Positions 10,863 to 24,721 of a stretch of 64,000 nt of DNA are shown piece after piece. Positions within the stretch are counted from its first letter, which is position 1. Each line of letters begins with the position of its first letter. A program made the translations under genes and the position numbers. The notes below the pieces were generated by a model. It saw only the letters and a list, made by a program, of their open reading frames with translations, did not search any database and had not been told where the DNA came from. This DNA is from Henricia sp. BOLD:AAB3569 (taxonomy: Eukaryota; Echinodermata; Asteroidea; Spinulosida; Echinasteridae): NCBI GenBank assembly GCA_037783545.1, contig JBBELK010000666.1:1533001-1597000 (forward strand), given 5' to 3'.

Positions 10863-12369
10863 TTAAGCGGGCCTCCCACTGTGCGATTTTTGCCACGAAT
10901 TAGGTACGATTAGGTACGATTTGTTACGATTGTGTGTATAGTGTATACACAATCGTACCAAATCGTAGTTAATCGTACCTAATTCGTAGCAAAAATCGCA
11001 CAGTGGGAGGCCAGCTTTAACCGTTCAAAATTCGTGGCAAAAATCGCACGAGAATCGACACGATGTCAACAATAATCAACACGATCTGAATTAACACGCG
11101 ACCTGTCCCGACCTATGGCGAATCAGTACGACCTATATATGAAGATCTCAACAATAATGCACCTATCAATAATTGTTTCCCCCACCTCTCCCCCCTCACC
11201 CCCCCCCCCCCCCCCCCGCGCTACCCCACCCCCTAGGTGGGGGTTTGGTCACATTTTTCATGGCCCAGGGTGGGGCATTTGGCCCATTATCTGTGCATTT
11301 TTGCGCATGTTTTGCACCCGAGAGTGGGGATTTTTGTCACCTAAATGTTGCCCCAGGGGTGGGGATTTTGTCACGCAAAAAGTGACAATCCCCACCTCTT
11401 AGGTGGGGTAGCGGGGGAGGGGGGGGGGGGGGGGAAACAATTGATAGGCGCATAACTCACCCGCCTTTGTTAACACCTTCTTGCGCGAAAATTTAATCGT
11501 AGCTAATCGTAGAAAATTCGGGGCACAAATCGCACAGTGGGAGGCCCGCTTAAGCAGGCCTCCCACTGTGCGATATTTGCCACGAATTTCCTACGAATTG
11601 GTAAGATTATCGCAGACTGCCTATAGACTCTACACACAATCGTACCTAATCGTACCAATTCGTATTAAATTCGTGGCAAATATCGCACAGTGGGAGGCCT
11701 GCTTTAAAAGAAGCCTCCCACTGTGCGATTTTGGCCACGAATTAGGTACGATTTGGTACGATTGTGTATATAAAGTCTATACACAATCGTACCGAATCGT
11801 ACCTAATTCGTGGCAAGAATCACACAGTGGGAGGCCCGCTTAAAGCGGGCCTCCCACTGTGCGATATTTGCTACGAATTTCAAACGATTAGGTACGATTA
11901 GGTAAGATTAGGTAATATTGTCTCTGGTTATCGTACCAAATCGTAGCTAATCTTTGGGAATTCGTGGCAAAAATCGCACAGTGGACAAAATAAGAATAAT
12001 CACGAACTAGTTTAATACGAATTGGAAGCAGAATCAGACCGAATCAAGCCGAATGATTGCGACTTAGTACAGAATAAAACCGAAATGTGACGATGTTGTC
12101 ACGAATGATGTACGAAAAACTACAGAATCATATTCGCAAGTTATTTGGGAATATTCGTACAGTTCTTAATACATTCGTAATGATTCAGCATGGTTCTGGA
12201 CTGTAAAGCAGGCCTCCCACTGTGCGATTTTGGCCACGAATTAGGCACGATTAGCTACGATTAGGTACGATTAGGTACGATTGTGTGTAGAGTCTATAGG
12301 CAGTCTCCGATAATCGTACCAATTCGTAGGACATTCGTGGCCAAAATCGCACAGTGGGAGGCCTGCTTT
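10863..12369. mobile_element. Cluster of related MITEs (GCCTCCCACTGTGCGA family)
   Basis: Near-palindromic copies lie at about 10863-11019, 11552-11705, 11708-11842, 11842-11985 (right end cut) and 12205-12369, with a right half at about 11490-11551. Each reads AGCRGGCCTCCCACTGTGCG at one end and its complement at the other, with GGTACGATT/AATCGTACC words inside. Several copies are only a few bases apart, separated by TTAA-like sequence. Diverged relatives lie near 42950-43095 and 54350-54410. Confidence 0.85.
11158..11452. mobile_element. Inverted-repeat element with poly-C/poly-G arms
   Basis: ATGCACCTATCAATAATTG on the left pairs with CAATTGATAGGCGCAT on the right. Each arm carries a long C or G run next to CTACCCC/GGGGTAG. 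The interior has repeats of GGTGGGGATTTTGTCAC. The proline-rich ORF here is a by-product of the C run. Confidence 0.7.
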
Positions 12370-13500
12370 AATACTCAAGAATGACTCTACGAAACTTATC
12401 AGAATTCTGTACCAATATCCAGAATTAGTTAATAAACAAGAATGAACCAAAAATTGAAATTTGTTCCCGAAACACCCGGACAATTTGGGACATGTCCAAA
12501 ATTGTCGGGGCGCTTCCCGATCTTTCACCAAACTACCAGAATCATCCCGAGGCAGCCAATAAGCATTCCCAGATTTACTCAAGAATTACTATTCGTGTGT
12601 GAACCTTGACTGGGCCATTATTTCGGCGGTAGCTGCGATTCAACCATCGACAGCTCAGATCTTGGCCGAGTTCGCACGCTCCAAAAGTTATCCTGCAACG
12701 ACGACACAATGCTCCAGAAGTTATGCGGCAGAACTTTGACCTCGATCGCTTGAAACAGCATGTCCGTAAATAAAATATCCCAATATTTCGCATCCCTGAA
12801 ACGCCTGGTTAAGACACAACACAGCTCGTTCTGTGCAAATTCGTCGGCAAGACGTCGATCAGCGATGGATCGATCATCACGATAGTGCAAGCTGTGCAGT
12901 CGCGCGCATCACAAGGTGTACGGGTTTTGCGATGCGTTCCGATGGCGATGTGGTCACGATTTTGTGTACGTGTCCGTCACAACGCAATCGCAGAATTTCG
13001 AGCATGATAGAAATTTGGCGTGAACCTATTGCAATCGCAACGGAATCGGAACGCAAGGTATACGGCTGGCTTTAAAAGCATAGGCCTACTATATAAAACA
13101 TATTCCACAGTTCGAAATAGGCCGAGTGAATGAGCCACTCGGCGTGTGTAGACTGACCCAAGTCACCAAATCGCCTAAATCAACGAGGCCTTGTCAAAAG
13201 GCTAAATTGCCGATTGTTTCCGTCATGCAGTTGCGTTGCATTTTTTGCGTCTATTCTCCGGGCGCGCGTTATACGATTATATGGAAATAATGTTATGAAT
13301 AGGCCGGCCTATTGGCGCGCAAGCATATTTCTCAAGTCGGTGGAGCCTATATGATGTGCCGAAACCGCTAAGATACATACTCTAGGCCTACATAAAAATG
13401 GCTATACGCATATGCGTAAAGAGGCGACATTATATATGGACGGACCAAAACACCACCGCCGACTTCATATCACGTCCAGACATATACGTAGGCCTACTTA
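12370..13500. other. No gene recognised
   Basis: A stretch of degraded repeats and unique sequence between the MITE cluster and the right-hand array. No coding region seen. Confidence 0.4.
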
Positions 13501-13502
13501 AT

Positions 13503-15149
13503 TGTGAGCGTTCCGCCGTTCCATTTCACCGTTCCGCGTTCCGTTTTGCGTTCCATCGTTCCGCGTTCCGTTCCGCGGAACGTTCCGCGTTCCGTTCCGC
13601 GGAACGTTCCGCGTTCCGCGTTTCGCTGATTCCGAAAATACCACACATGGTCAGTTTCGGCCATTTTGGAAAAAAACATGACCAGTATTAAGTTTTGGTC
13701 GGACGGTGTCCAAAGTGGTATTTTTGAACTCGCCTGTCGATGCTGATTCCGAAAATACCACACATGGTCAGTTATTAACGTTCCGCGTTTCGTTCCGCGT
13801 TCCGCGTTCCGTTCCGCGTTTCGCGTTCCGTTCCGCGGAACGTTCCGTTCCGCGGAACGTTCCGCGTTTCGCTGATTCCGAAAATACCACACATGGTCAG
13901 TTTCGGCCATTTTGAAAAAAACTGACCAGTATTAAGTTTTGGTCGGACGGTGTCCAAAGTGGTATTTTTGAACTCGCCTGTCGATGCTGATTCCGAAAAT
14001 ACCACACATGGTCAGTTATTAACGTTCCGCGTTCCGTTCCGCGTTTCGTTCCGCGTTCCGTTCCGCGTTTCGCGTTCCGTTCCGCGTTCCGTTCCGCGGA
14101 ACGTTCCACGTTCCGCGTTTCGCTGATTCCGAAAATACCACACATGGTCAGTTTCGGCCATTTTAGAAAAAAACATGACCAGTATTCAGTTTTGGTCGGA
14201 CGGTGTCCAAAGTGGTATTTTTGAACTCGCCTGTCGATGCTGATTCCGAAAATACCACACATGGTCAGTTATTAACGTTCCGCGTTCCGTTCCGCGTTTC
14301 GTTCCGCGTTCCGTTCCGCGTTTCGCGTTCCGTTCCGCGTTCCGTTCCGCGGAACGTTCCACGTTCCGCGTTTCGCTGATTCCGAAAATACCACACATGG
14401 TCAGTTTCGGCCATTTTAGAAAAAAACATGACCAGTATTCAGTTTTGGTCGGACGGTGTCCAAAGTGGTATTTTTGAACTCGCCTGTCGATGCTGATTCC
14501 GAAAATACCACACATGGTCAGTTATTAACGTTCCGCGTTCCGTTCCGCGTTTCGTTCCGCGTTCCGCGTTCCGTTCCGCGTTTCGCGTTCCGTTCCGCGT
14601 TCCGTTCCGCGTTCCGTTCCGCGTTTCGCTGATTCCGAAAATACCACACATGGTCAGTTTCGGCCATTTTGGAAAAAAACATGACCAGTATTAAGTTTTG
14701 GTCGGACGGTGTCCAAAGTGGTATTTTTGAACTCGCCTGTCGACGCTGATTCCGAAAATACCACACATGGTCAGTTATTAACGTTCCGCGTTCCGTTCCG
14801 CGTAATTCCGCGTTCCGCGTTTCGCTGATTCCGAAAATACCACACATGGTCAGTTTCGGCCATTTTGGAAAAAAACTGACCAGTATTAAGTTTTGGTCGG
14901 ACGGTGTCCAAAGTGGTATTTTTAAACTCCCCTGTCGATGCTGATTCCGAAAATACCACACATGGTCAGTTATTAACGTTCCGCGTTCCGTTCCGCGTTC
15001 CGTTCCGCGTTCCGTTCCGCGTTCCGCGGAACGTTCCGTTTCGCTAAACGTTCCGTTCCGCGTTCCGCGGAACGTTCCGCGGAACAAGGAACGGAACGTT
15101 CCGTTCCGCGTTCCGCGGAACGTTCCGCGTTCCGCGTTTTACCAACGTC
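13503..15149 (-). repeat. Composite tandem array, right copy (inverted)
   Basis: About six composite units of roughly 250 bp in reverse orientation to the 4718 array. The landmark CTGATTCCGAAAATACC occurs near 13626, 13871, 14123, 14377, 14629 and 14826, each with a second occurrence about 115 bp later. The units at 14123 and 14377 are nearly identical, which points to recent local duplication. The unit edges carry CGTTCCGCG-type short repeats of variable length. Confidence 0.9.
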
Positions 15150-15311
15150 CGCTTTGGACCCCAGAATTTCTTCCACCTACAACGGACTCCATGGAAAATG
15201 TGATGTGTTCGGTGTCGCAAGCCTTGGAAGTTTCCGGAACCAGATTTACCGTGCCATTGCAACTAACGCAGTCTGATTTGCTTTGTGTTTAACTTGTTGC
15301 CGTGTTTCTTG

Positions 15312-15342
<31 letters not shown>

Positions 15343-15870
15343 GGTTTTTGACAACCATCCACTACATGAAAAGGGTGTGCACAGACTAGGTCGCCACTGA
15401 GGCAAATAGGCAGAGATCCGTGCGCCGAATATTTTGTATGCCCTTTAATTCTTCTATATTAGAGAAAATTGCGAGCTGAGCAAGTGTACGGTCTTGTGGG
15501 GAAACTGGCCACCATCGTCATGTGGGGTATTTTTTCTTCCAACTACAAACATTTTGGAGAATGTAGCTCGTGAAAGTTGCCCTATTTTCCCCAGTAGCGA
15601 ATGTGATTTTTTTTCTCAAAATGGCGCTGGTCTGTTTGGCAATTTTCACTCTTGCACTTGCAGGGGTAGTTTTGTTTCATGTGAAAATTAAGGAATGAAA
15701 GTGACGGATTACCCCTATAAAATTGAACAGAATTAAAAAGAGTATTTTGGTTGTCGTCTTCAGACGCTGAGCTGAAAGAGTTGAGTATTTTTAAATGATT
15801 TTTGAAAATTTGGCATTTAGCATTGGTTCCTAGTGGGAGCCCTATTTACTGGTGTGCAACCTGAGACGCC
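15150..15870. other. No gene; TA microsatellite at about 15313-15340
   Basis: An alternating TA run lies near 15313-15340. The remainder is AT-rich with no coding region recognised. Confidence 0.5.
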
Positions 15871-15880
15871 GTGTGTTAAG

Positions 15881-17880
15881 TACCTAGTTGAAGTGAGCCG
15901 CTGAATAAGCGGGCCGCTCATTCAGCCGCCGCGCCGATTCACCCGCACATTCGAAAATTTCTAAAATCTAGAATACATACACCACAGGATGTTTGTCATC
16001 CTGGATTCAATACTAAATAATTTTCTCATTTTCCTACATGTCTGAACAGTCTCTTCTTCAATTGTTTTTAAAATTAGTTTCGACCCCAGCTTCTCACTAA
16101 TTAGTACATTTTGGGTAAATTAACGACTTTTACTGCATTTCTACACTGGAAATCTCCCTTTACTTTCATGGTTTTCAACAGTATTTCTTTCTTTATATAG
16201 TCTATGTACTAAGAACATTTTATTCAGAATTGTATTCTGGAAAAGTCGGACAATTTCAGTCTTTTCCCGAGACTCTTTTCACACGAAACTGAAAACGAAA
16301 GATCACGTCAATCAACTCGAGCTATATGTGTGTGACGTCATAGCGAGGAAGACGCACAGAGCTGCTTCACTGACTGTGGTCGTGTACCTAGCTCCTCGCA
16401 GCAAACACGTACACGTTGTATGCACGCACGAAACCGCGGATTTTCCACAGAGTTGCAAGTGTTACCACCAACAAGGCAGGAAGCTGGTATTTTATTGATA
16501 TATCAAAAATGGATTTGCGGTCGCAAATTTATTGGAAAATCTTAACTTTTCGTAGCTAGGCCTACTTGGAATGGTTCCTATAAATCGTTAATTAGGTACT
16601 AAAACAATTGCGGCTGAAGCTAATTCACAAATTAAGTGTGCCCGGAGTAGAATCAGTTAGAAAATTCATCAAACGTTGTTAATTTGCACAAAATGAACAT
16701 TTTTTGAAAAACGTAACTTTTCGTAGCTATTTTGAGTTGGTCCTTTAAATCGTTTACTAGTATTAGGTACTAAACAATTTGCGGCTAAAGCTAAGTCCAA
16801 AATTAAGTGTGCCCGGGAGTAGAACCAATTAGTGAAATGCATTAAAAGTCGTTAATTTTCCCAAAATGAGTGTAGCAAAATGTGTTAAAGGCGTGCGGTC
16901 AAAAATATTATTGAAATCTTGACTTTTTGGGGCTACTCCTTTAAATCGTTAATTAGGTACTAAAACATTTGCGGCTGGAGCTAGGTCAAAAATTAAATGT
17001 GCCCGGGGGTAGAAGCAATTTAAAAATGCATTAAAATTCGTTAATTTTCCCGAAATGAGTGTAGCAAAATGTTTTAAAGACGTGCGGTTGAAATGTTTGA
17101 TCTTCACTTTTATATCTACTTGTAGTAGTGTACGAAGACCCAGAGGGGACATTTAAGTATTATGCTTTTTTTAATTTTTAATACGTACGTACGTGATAAT
17201 AGTACGTACGTACGTGATAATAATAAGTACGTACGTATTATTATCACGTACGTACGTGATAACAATACGTACGTACGTGATATTACTACGTACGTACGTG
17301 ATAATTTATTACGTACGTACGTGATAATACTACGTACGTACGTGATAATACTACGTACGTACGTGATAATAATACGTACGTACGTATTATTATCACGTAC
17401 GTACGTGATAATACTACGTACGTACTTAATATTATCACGTACGTACGTATTAAATTATCACGTACGTACGTGATAAATTATCACGTACGTACGTATTAAA
17501 TTATCACGAACAAACGTACTATTATCACGTACGTACGTAGTATTATCACGTACGTACGTATTAAAAAAATACAAAAGGAAAATACTTAAATGTCCCCTCT
17601 GGGTCTTCGTAGTAGTGTGCCTTTAAATAGTTCATTAGGTACTAATTAGTGAGGGGCTGGGGTCGAAACTAATTAAAAACTTATGAAGAACTAATTTAAA
17701 AAACAATTGAAGAAGAGACTGTTCAGACATGTAGGAAAATGAGAAAATTGTTCAGTATACAGTCCCGGATGACAAACATCCTGTGGTGTATGTATTCGAA
17801 ATTTTCGAATGTGCGGCTGAATCGGCGGCTGAATGAGCGGCCCACTCATTCGGCCGAATCGGCGGCTCACTTCAACTAGG
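15881..17880. mobile_element. 2.0 kb element with about 240-bp inverted ends and 9-bp duplication
   Basis: Positions about 15883-16110 are the reverse complement of about 17640-17880, beginning CCTAGTTGAAGTGAGCCG. The perfect 9-bp direct repeat TGTGTTAAG lies at 15872-15880 and 17881-17889. Long inverted ends plus a 9-bp duplication fit Mutator-like elements. The interior has three diverged direct repeats (about 16500, 16700, 16880) containing AATTAGGTACTAAA and GTGTGCCCG. No transposase ORF. A second element sits inside at 17132-17610. Confidence 0.85.
17132..17610. mobile_element. Nested 479-bp element with ACGTACGT array, 8-bp duplication
   Basis: The ends ACGAAGACCCAGAGGGGACA and its complement pair for about 30 bp. 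The 8-bp direct repeat AGTAGTGT flanks it at 17124-17131 and 17611-17618, as expected of hAT-type elements. The interior is an array of about 20-bp units built on TACGTACGTACGTGATAATA, itself palindromic. It splits one of the internal repeats of the host element. Confidence 0.85.
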
Positions 17881-17889
17881 TGTGTTAAG

Positions 17890-18802
17890 TCTATAGAACA
17901 GGTCAGAAAAGTATTTTGTTGAATGTTTTTCACTCCTAAATTCATTAGTTGGCAGTATATACATATACTTGTTTGGTAAACTGTTAAAAACGGCATGATT
18001 TTCACCGGTAGTTGAAAGCATAGGTCGAGAAAACTACATGTACCTTATTTTCAGCCACGCAGTAATACTCCAGAAAACCCGAAAAATCCAATTACGGTCT
18101 TTGTGCGTGAATGAATGGCTCCAAAGATCGAATACAGGCGATCTTTAGAGATTCAATAACCTGTCCCTACCGCTGTATTTTGTGCCTGCGCTGTTCAAAT
18201 TTCCCGCTCTTTATGCCACGCCCAATCACCTTTCAGATGCGAGTCCAAGTCCAGGTATGCAAATGAGCCGCCCCAAATCCAAGGCACCTGTTTCGAACCG
18301 TGCGCGCAGCGCTTATCCGTTAACCCACTTATGTTTAGGCCTGTGTTGACCGTGTGCTATGCATGCGTAGGTTATGCATAGACTGTGCGGGAATCCGTCA
18401 AACAAGGCCAAATTGTTGGTATTGCTCGCGCCATCGAACTTTCAATCCGGCCTTCTATGTGACTCGTACAGCTAAACGGCCCAAACATTGCACTATTTGA
18501 AACTAATTTGCTTGAATTCAGACCTAATTTTGAAAAAACGAAGAAAACAAATTACGAGTGTTCATTCAGGTTAAATTTATTATCGTGAAAACAAAAACGC
18601 GCCACAGGCCTTTTGAAATGGAAAACTTGAACTGAAAACTTCGACCATAATCTGTGATTATCATATCACCGGTGCGCATGAGTTTCAAGCCAAAACAGGA
18701 CAACATTTTGAGAAACATTAGCCTCGCCAAGGCCGTCTCCAGGTTTTTTGCTGTACGAGAGAGTATTGGGTCTAGCGCGCATGCAAACTATACTGCACAC
18801 GG
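17890..18802. other. No gene recognised
   Basis: Unique-looking DNA between two mobile elements. Nothing assigned. Confidence 0.4.
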
Positions 18803-18811
18803 CATCAAAAC

Positions 18812-19510
18812 TAGTCTTGGCCCAAGACTACTCTAGTCGATATTGGTTTGTGTACGCGTTGGCCATTCCCAGTAGTGGGCCCTCTTGCAGCACTAACTGG
18901 CCAACCCTTTGCTCACTAGAGTAGTCTTGGGAATTTCTCCCGGAAGTTCAACATTGGGGGCGGTACCATTTTATGTAAATAGCTGCAGAGGATTTTATGA
19001 TGGCACACAAGGGACATGGCATACCACAGATATCTTTGCAAATATTTGCAATGTCGCAATTATCTTCATAAACAAATGTATTTTGCGATGTCATACGCCT
19101 TTGCAAACAGGTTTGTAAATATATTCGCAAACATTTGCCAAGAAACTTATGCCACCGAAAATATTAGCAACGATAAAACGGTCATGTTCGATGATTCTTG
19201 TAAGCCGCCTTATATTTTTCAAACCATTCGAAGCGCGTGCACGCGGTGTATTTGGGTCAGGCTCTGCGGTCGACGCGCTGTATTTGGGTCGCTCGCTGCA
19301 TTCCCACGCTGTGCTGTATTTGGGTCACTCGCTGATTGGTTCCCTAGGAAAGCCTAGGCAAAAACAAAGAAAAAGTTAAAACTTCCGGGAGAAATTCCCA
19401 AGACTACTCTAGTGAGCAAAGACTGGTCCGTTAGTGCTGCAAGAGGGCGCACTATATGGCCAACGCGTACACAAACCAATATCGACTAGAGTAGTCTTGG
19501 GCCAAGACTA
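18812..19510. mobile_element. TAG-hairpin element, 699 bp, 9-bp duplication
   Basis: Starts TAGTCTTGGCCCAAGACTA, a perfect terminal hairpin, and ends with its complement. Inverted arms are about 145 bp. The 9-bp direct repeat CATCAAAAC lies at 18803-18811 and 19511-19519. Each arm contains a complete version of the 130-bp unit seen alone at 40273-40402. No ORF of note in the centre. Confidence 0.9.
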
Positions 19511-19519
19511 CATCAAAAC

Positions 19520-20136
19520 AAGCAACTGTGCGATAACGACTTCCATAGTAAACCCGTACGGCAACACACTGGCTGCGTAGTGCGTACATAACTGCGTACG
19601 GCCTGGCCCAGCTCGAAAGACAGCCTTGTCTAGTCTGTCACTTCCGGGTTTAATGTGTTTCTTTATATTTTCGGCCAGTTTTGGCCGAAAATGGGCGGGC
19701 TTTGGATATGCGGATATGCAGGGTATGAATATTTAAAATTTGTCGTGAGCCAATCAGGAGCTTCATGAGTAGCACGTAATGACGCGAGCATGCATTATGC
19801 ATGTATGGCGTCCTCCATGTTATGAGAACCGTGGCATGATTGATGGACGAAAACAACAAATATTCTCGGGTTCGTAGCATTTATTGTGCTTGTCTGTTTA
19901 CGTATTTGATTACACTTCTGGGGGACAACGGTCGTAATATGACAGCTTTCCTGAATGATTTGTGTGAGCTCTGAATAGACCTACTGCCTCGGATGAACAA
20001 ACTGGGGATCGCACATCATAGCGTTTTTCAAACAGCCTGGCGTGCGTCGACCAATGAAATATCAGCTCACGCTGGGGTGGTTTCCCTATTACTGTAATGA
20101 GTTTCGCTGGCTGAATGCAGAACCATCAAGGCTTTG
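19520..20136. other. No gene recognised
   Basis: Unique-looking DNA with no coding region identified. Confidence 0.4.
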
Positions 20137-20145
20137 GGTTTAGGA

Positions 20146-22285
20146 TAGTCTTGATGCAAGACCGAGTTCGCGATCCCCACATTGTTCATTTTAGCCGCCA
20201 GAGGGCGTACCTACACTTACAACGTGAACTCGAAAACTCGGTCTTGATTACTCCGTAAGAAAAAAGTTCGATAACCTTAATGGAAGACATGAATAATTAA
20301 ACAGCAAGGTCAAAAATTATGGGCGCCTGCGTAGAAGAGAAAGCGATGCCTCCATAATTAGGTCATGTGGGATGGTAACTTGCCGTGTACATTTTGTACG
20401 TGTGCAGTGCTAGTGATTCACCGTGCCGCGCGAAAATGATATCGGGCCGTTTTCGTGCAGTGACCGTGGTGCATTGCCTGCCGAGAAGCGGCATTTCTCG
20501 GTACGAGTGCGCGCCCAGCCCAGCCCGGTGACTTCCTGTCGCCCGCGAGAGGGTGCCTGTCCGTGTAGATTAAGACCCAATGCCATGGCCAAAACATTGA
20601 ACAATGTTGGACAACAGTGGGAAAAAATCTAAAAATCATGAAAATTTCTCTCTCTTAGTTTTTACACCATGGTTTTTACAACTAAACTAAAATTTTACAT
20701 GGTTTTATAACAATGGAAATCCAGGCTGGGGGCCTAAAATCAGACATGTCATAATTTTATTTCTCATTTTTATCATCAAACTTGTTCTAACATGCATTGT
20801 TTATTTTTCATTTACAGAATAAAGACGTTTATAAGTGGTCGGATATGGAATTCAACCTAAAAATTCAAATTATTTCTGCAAATATTAAACTAATGATCAG
20901 ACAATGTTGACGAACATTTCCATTTTGTTTTTAGTTAACCAAACTGTGCAAATTTCCTTCAAGGGCTTCTGTCCTATCTACAAAGTAGTTTGCTGTTGTT
21001 CCCTGGAATTCGTAAAAACAGCTTCATATCCACAAAATTAATGGGCCTTCTCAAAGCATTCTCCTCAAAGCACTGAAAATGGTGAAATTTTAAACATTTA
21101 GTAAACTAATAAACATCAAATTTAAATTTGTTCCATTAAACGTTATTCCAGTATATTTTCGGAGGCTTATGCAAGCAAGTTGCTCTAATTAATTTTCTGC
21201 AATTCTGCTTGCTGTAAAAACAAAAACATGCACGAAGAATCAGAAAAAAAGTATTGTTTTAAATAGGCCGTAAAAGGTCGATCCTTGGGTCACAACAATT
21301 TGCCTTATTTTTTGTTGGCCTAAATGAAAATCAAATGGGTCATATTTGACTTTAGAAAATGTACAATTACTTTTGTAATGTACAATTACTTCAAACATTG
21401 TGTACAAAGCATGTGATAGTGAGTGAAATTAGTAGTTTTTAAGAAAGTGGGTGGTTCTTCACTCAGATTAATTCACTCCTAAATTTTGGTTTTTTTCTAT
21501 CATATCTGAACTAACTGATGCTTGCAAGTCATTTTAGTGAAAAAATAGTAGTGGATAACTTCTCTGAAATCGTTTAGCACTTTTTTTTTTACCGAAGCCA
21601 ATAATATGACAAGCATGCCATAGTATAGAGGAGAAGAAAACAATCCCAGTCGTTTTCTTCCTCCATGCGTAAGCGATGAAATAAAATCGTGACCAAGCAG
21701 AAAATGCCCCAAGAAAATCTCTAAATGCCAGTCTTTGATAGCCTTTGAACTTTTCGATTCCCAACTTGGAACGAAAATGCTTCGTCTTCACTGGCCGCCC
21801 AATCATCACACCCGACCGTAGACCCGTTCACGGGTCTAACCCCACCGTACGAGCAACGCAGGCCGGCAAGCGTCAAGGCCCGGACGTACAGTACAGGCGA
21901 GCCACTGAGTGCAACGCGCAAGATAGCTTTGTCCGTGGACAACGTGTTTGCCTCATATCATGTTTGCCTGCTGACTGCTGATCGATCGATCGATCAGCGA
22001 CTGGAAAAGCAGCGACATTTGTATGCACTGTCCTGTCCAGTGTGTACTCTGGGTACCAGACAGACCAGAGCTGTTGTGAAATATGGAAATTAGATGACGT
22101 CACGCATTTCAACGTGTCACACAAAGGTATGCCAGGAATTCGCTCGGTATTTTGCGAGCGATTTATACGGAATATGAAAGACTGTCTTTTCGACTGTATT
22201 TTAGGTGCGCCCTCTGGCGGCCAATGGTGAATAGTCTATGTACATCGTGTATTGCGCGCAAAAAGGCAGTCTTTCCGAAAGACTA
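20146..22285. mobile_element. TAG-hairpin element, 2140 bp, 9-bp duplication (copy A)
   Basis: Starts TAGTCTTGATGCAAGAC (hairpin) and ends GTCTTTCCGAAAGACTA (hairpin). Perfect 9-bp direct repeat GGTTTAGGA at 20137-20145 and 22286-22294. Each end also forms a larger hairpin of about 110 bp, and CCGCCAGAGGGCG-like cores sit in both loops in opposite orientation (about 20194 and 22207). It is nearly identical to the 58738-61553 element except that one 338-bp segment is single here. No transposase recognised. Confidence 0.93.
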
Positions 22286-22294
22286 GGTTTAGGA

Positions 22295-24721
22295 CCGTAC
22301 CGATACATGTACGTGCATGTGTGCATAGTCGTAGCGCGGCGCGTTGTGAGCCAATCTACGTGCAACATATTCCGTAGCTTGTAAGCGCTTTGTTCAGTTT
22401 TATCTTCAGCGGGCCGTCTATAACTTAAAGACAAGCCCAACGCCTTGATCAAGGCTATAGAAACATAAGCTTCGGAAACAGATTTTGCCGCATGCTTCAA
22501 CACTCGCGGCGTATGCAAATGTTCATGACGTCAGTAAATGAGCGGCGCTGTTCGCCTAATTTACATATTTCAAATTCGCACACGTACACATATGTAGTTT
22601 ACTTGTGAATGGGGACAATTCATACGAAATTATTCCACAGGATAATTACTACCATTACCATCTTGATAACAAGTGAGCTTCAAGATAATAATTCAGAATT
22701 TTTTTGGAGGGTAAATACCAAACAAGTAGACTACTTTTAACACGTTTTGGTGGTTATTGAGTCGAACGTGGCGACCAGTAGGCGTAAACGGAATCCTTTC
22801 CCTTATTCTCCTTGCTATGACTTGTCTAGGCCCTATAGATGTTGTTATTGGTTCGTTTTGAACGTCCGTCCCGAAAACCGATCGCCGCGAGACAGTCAAT
22901 AACAACGTCTGGGGAATCTCGTAGTGACAGCGCCGTGCGCGCGCACCTGTTATGCATAATGTTATGCAGAGCGCACTGTCGCCTGCTTACTATGCATGTA
23001 TGCACGATGTCTAGTCCCCTGTATCCTCACATCGTGGCATGACTGCACGGGGAAGCCGCGGGCTGGGAAAATCGTAATGCCATCGGCAAACCTTAAGATT
23101 TCGACACGGCAATTTAGAGATTTTGTTGGAAATACAATTGTATAGGACATTGCAAATGATAGGTCCTGTTCCACAGATAATCGAGGCCACAGTTGAACAT
23201 ATTTGCCAGTTTAAAACCCGCTATAAATAGCTCCATGCTTGACGAAATCTGGAAGAAAGGAACTCGCAAAAAGCAAATACTGCACACCGGGCGACTCATG
23301 CGGGCACAAAAACATATGATCGACAAGAGAGAAACATTTTTTCGTGACATAAATTCCCCTTCCCTCCCAGTGGGTTTTCAAAATGTCAACTTAAAACCAG
23401 CAATAGCACTGTCATAAGATAAATCCTTAGGCATATGCTAGGGACTTGGAAATCCGTGACATCATCAGTCGTGCAGTCATCGCGACACTATTACTTCAAC
23501 TTGGTCAAATCCGTAACCGAAGTTTGCAAGCTTGATAGACTGCGGCTGGTTTTCTTTGTATTTGTGCCAAATATCACGCAAATCCACCTGTGCAGTGGTG
23601 AGATTTTCCGCCCCAAAATATCACCAAAATCACATCACAATTTTTAAAGTTGCTGTCTATTCATTTTTATTGACGATTCCGCACGTAAATAAGCATAAAA
23701 CAGGAACTGCTTGATGAATTTTTGCAACAAAAATATTTTTGATAGCTGTTGCAACTTGTCTGTTGTGTGAAAATGGTTTTAACTCAAAATAGAAATGTTT
23801 AATTTTTATTCCAAGTCGCTACCCAGGCCACTGACTTAGTGTACGGAGTCTCAACTGCCAAACTATGGTATTTTTTTGCGTTGGGCTCTCACTGTGTATC
23901 GGCCGGTATATAATTTGTTATTTTTTTGAAAATCCTTTTTGTTTTTAGTCGGGCTTTATACTCTATGCAAAATTCAAAACTCGTGCGGTCTAGATGGATT
24001 TTTCCCTAAGTTTTTTTTCCCGGGGTATTTTTCAGACCGACCGAAGCCTAACCGCCAACGTCGGCCAGGTTCTGTTACTTCACCACCCGTCCGTTGCAAA
24101 GAGTCTTCCCCTATCCTTGCAACCGCGCGAGCCACCCGGCGAAATCAACAACGCGTACCGGTCAAATCAACCCCTATATACAACAACACACTATTCCCTT
24201 TTGTTAACGCACCACCCCCTACCCAGCACGCTGTGACAGAGGGACTTCCCCTATATACCGTCCTTATACCTTAACACACTCTTCCCTTGTTAACGCACTA
24301 TAACCCCCACCCAGCACGATGTGACAGAGGGACCCACCCCCCCCAATTCATTGAATGTTTGAGACACAATGGGCGTTGTTTAAGACACAATGGTGGGTGT
24401 GGGATGGGGAGGGTGTGCGGGGGGTGTACCCTCTGTCACATCGCACTATGGTCATGTTTCCACATGAAATTAGTTTGCGCATTTTGTTTGCGAGTCTGTT
24501 TTGTCATCACCTAGCCCTGCAAAATATGCCAGTTTGAAGACAAATATCGCGAGTTTTATTTCGGAAAAACGTCTTTTTTCAATTTGTCCAAAAGTTTGCG
24601 TGTGGTTCCAGGCGGTGTCCACACATGGTAATATTTCTAAATATTAGGTTTTAACGCCGATTTCGTGGCCTTTTCCTATACTCCAGGCTTGACGTCTTTC
24701 TTAATACCAGCTTTCTTCATC
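22295..24721. other. Upstream region of the secreted-protein gene, no ORF assigned
   Basis: Mostly unique sequence. A diverged direct repeat of roughly 85 bp containing ACCCAGCACG and GTGACAGAGGGAC lies at about 24165-24335. A pyrimidine-rich tract ending CCAG near 24688 could be a 5' UTR splice acceptor. No clear TATA box was identified. Confidence 0.4.

Larger units (their letters stand above)
4718..15149. mobile_element. Candidate 10.4 kb fold-back unit bounded by inverted arrays
   Basis: The left and right composite arrays are inverted and share an identical outer terminal segment of roughly 100 bp. This is how fold-back elements with tandem-repeat inverted ends are built. Everything between could be cargo or later insertions. 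No transposase for it is visible, and a target duplication was not found. The alternative is two independent array copies in opposite orientation. Confidence 0.5.
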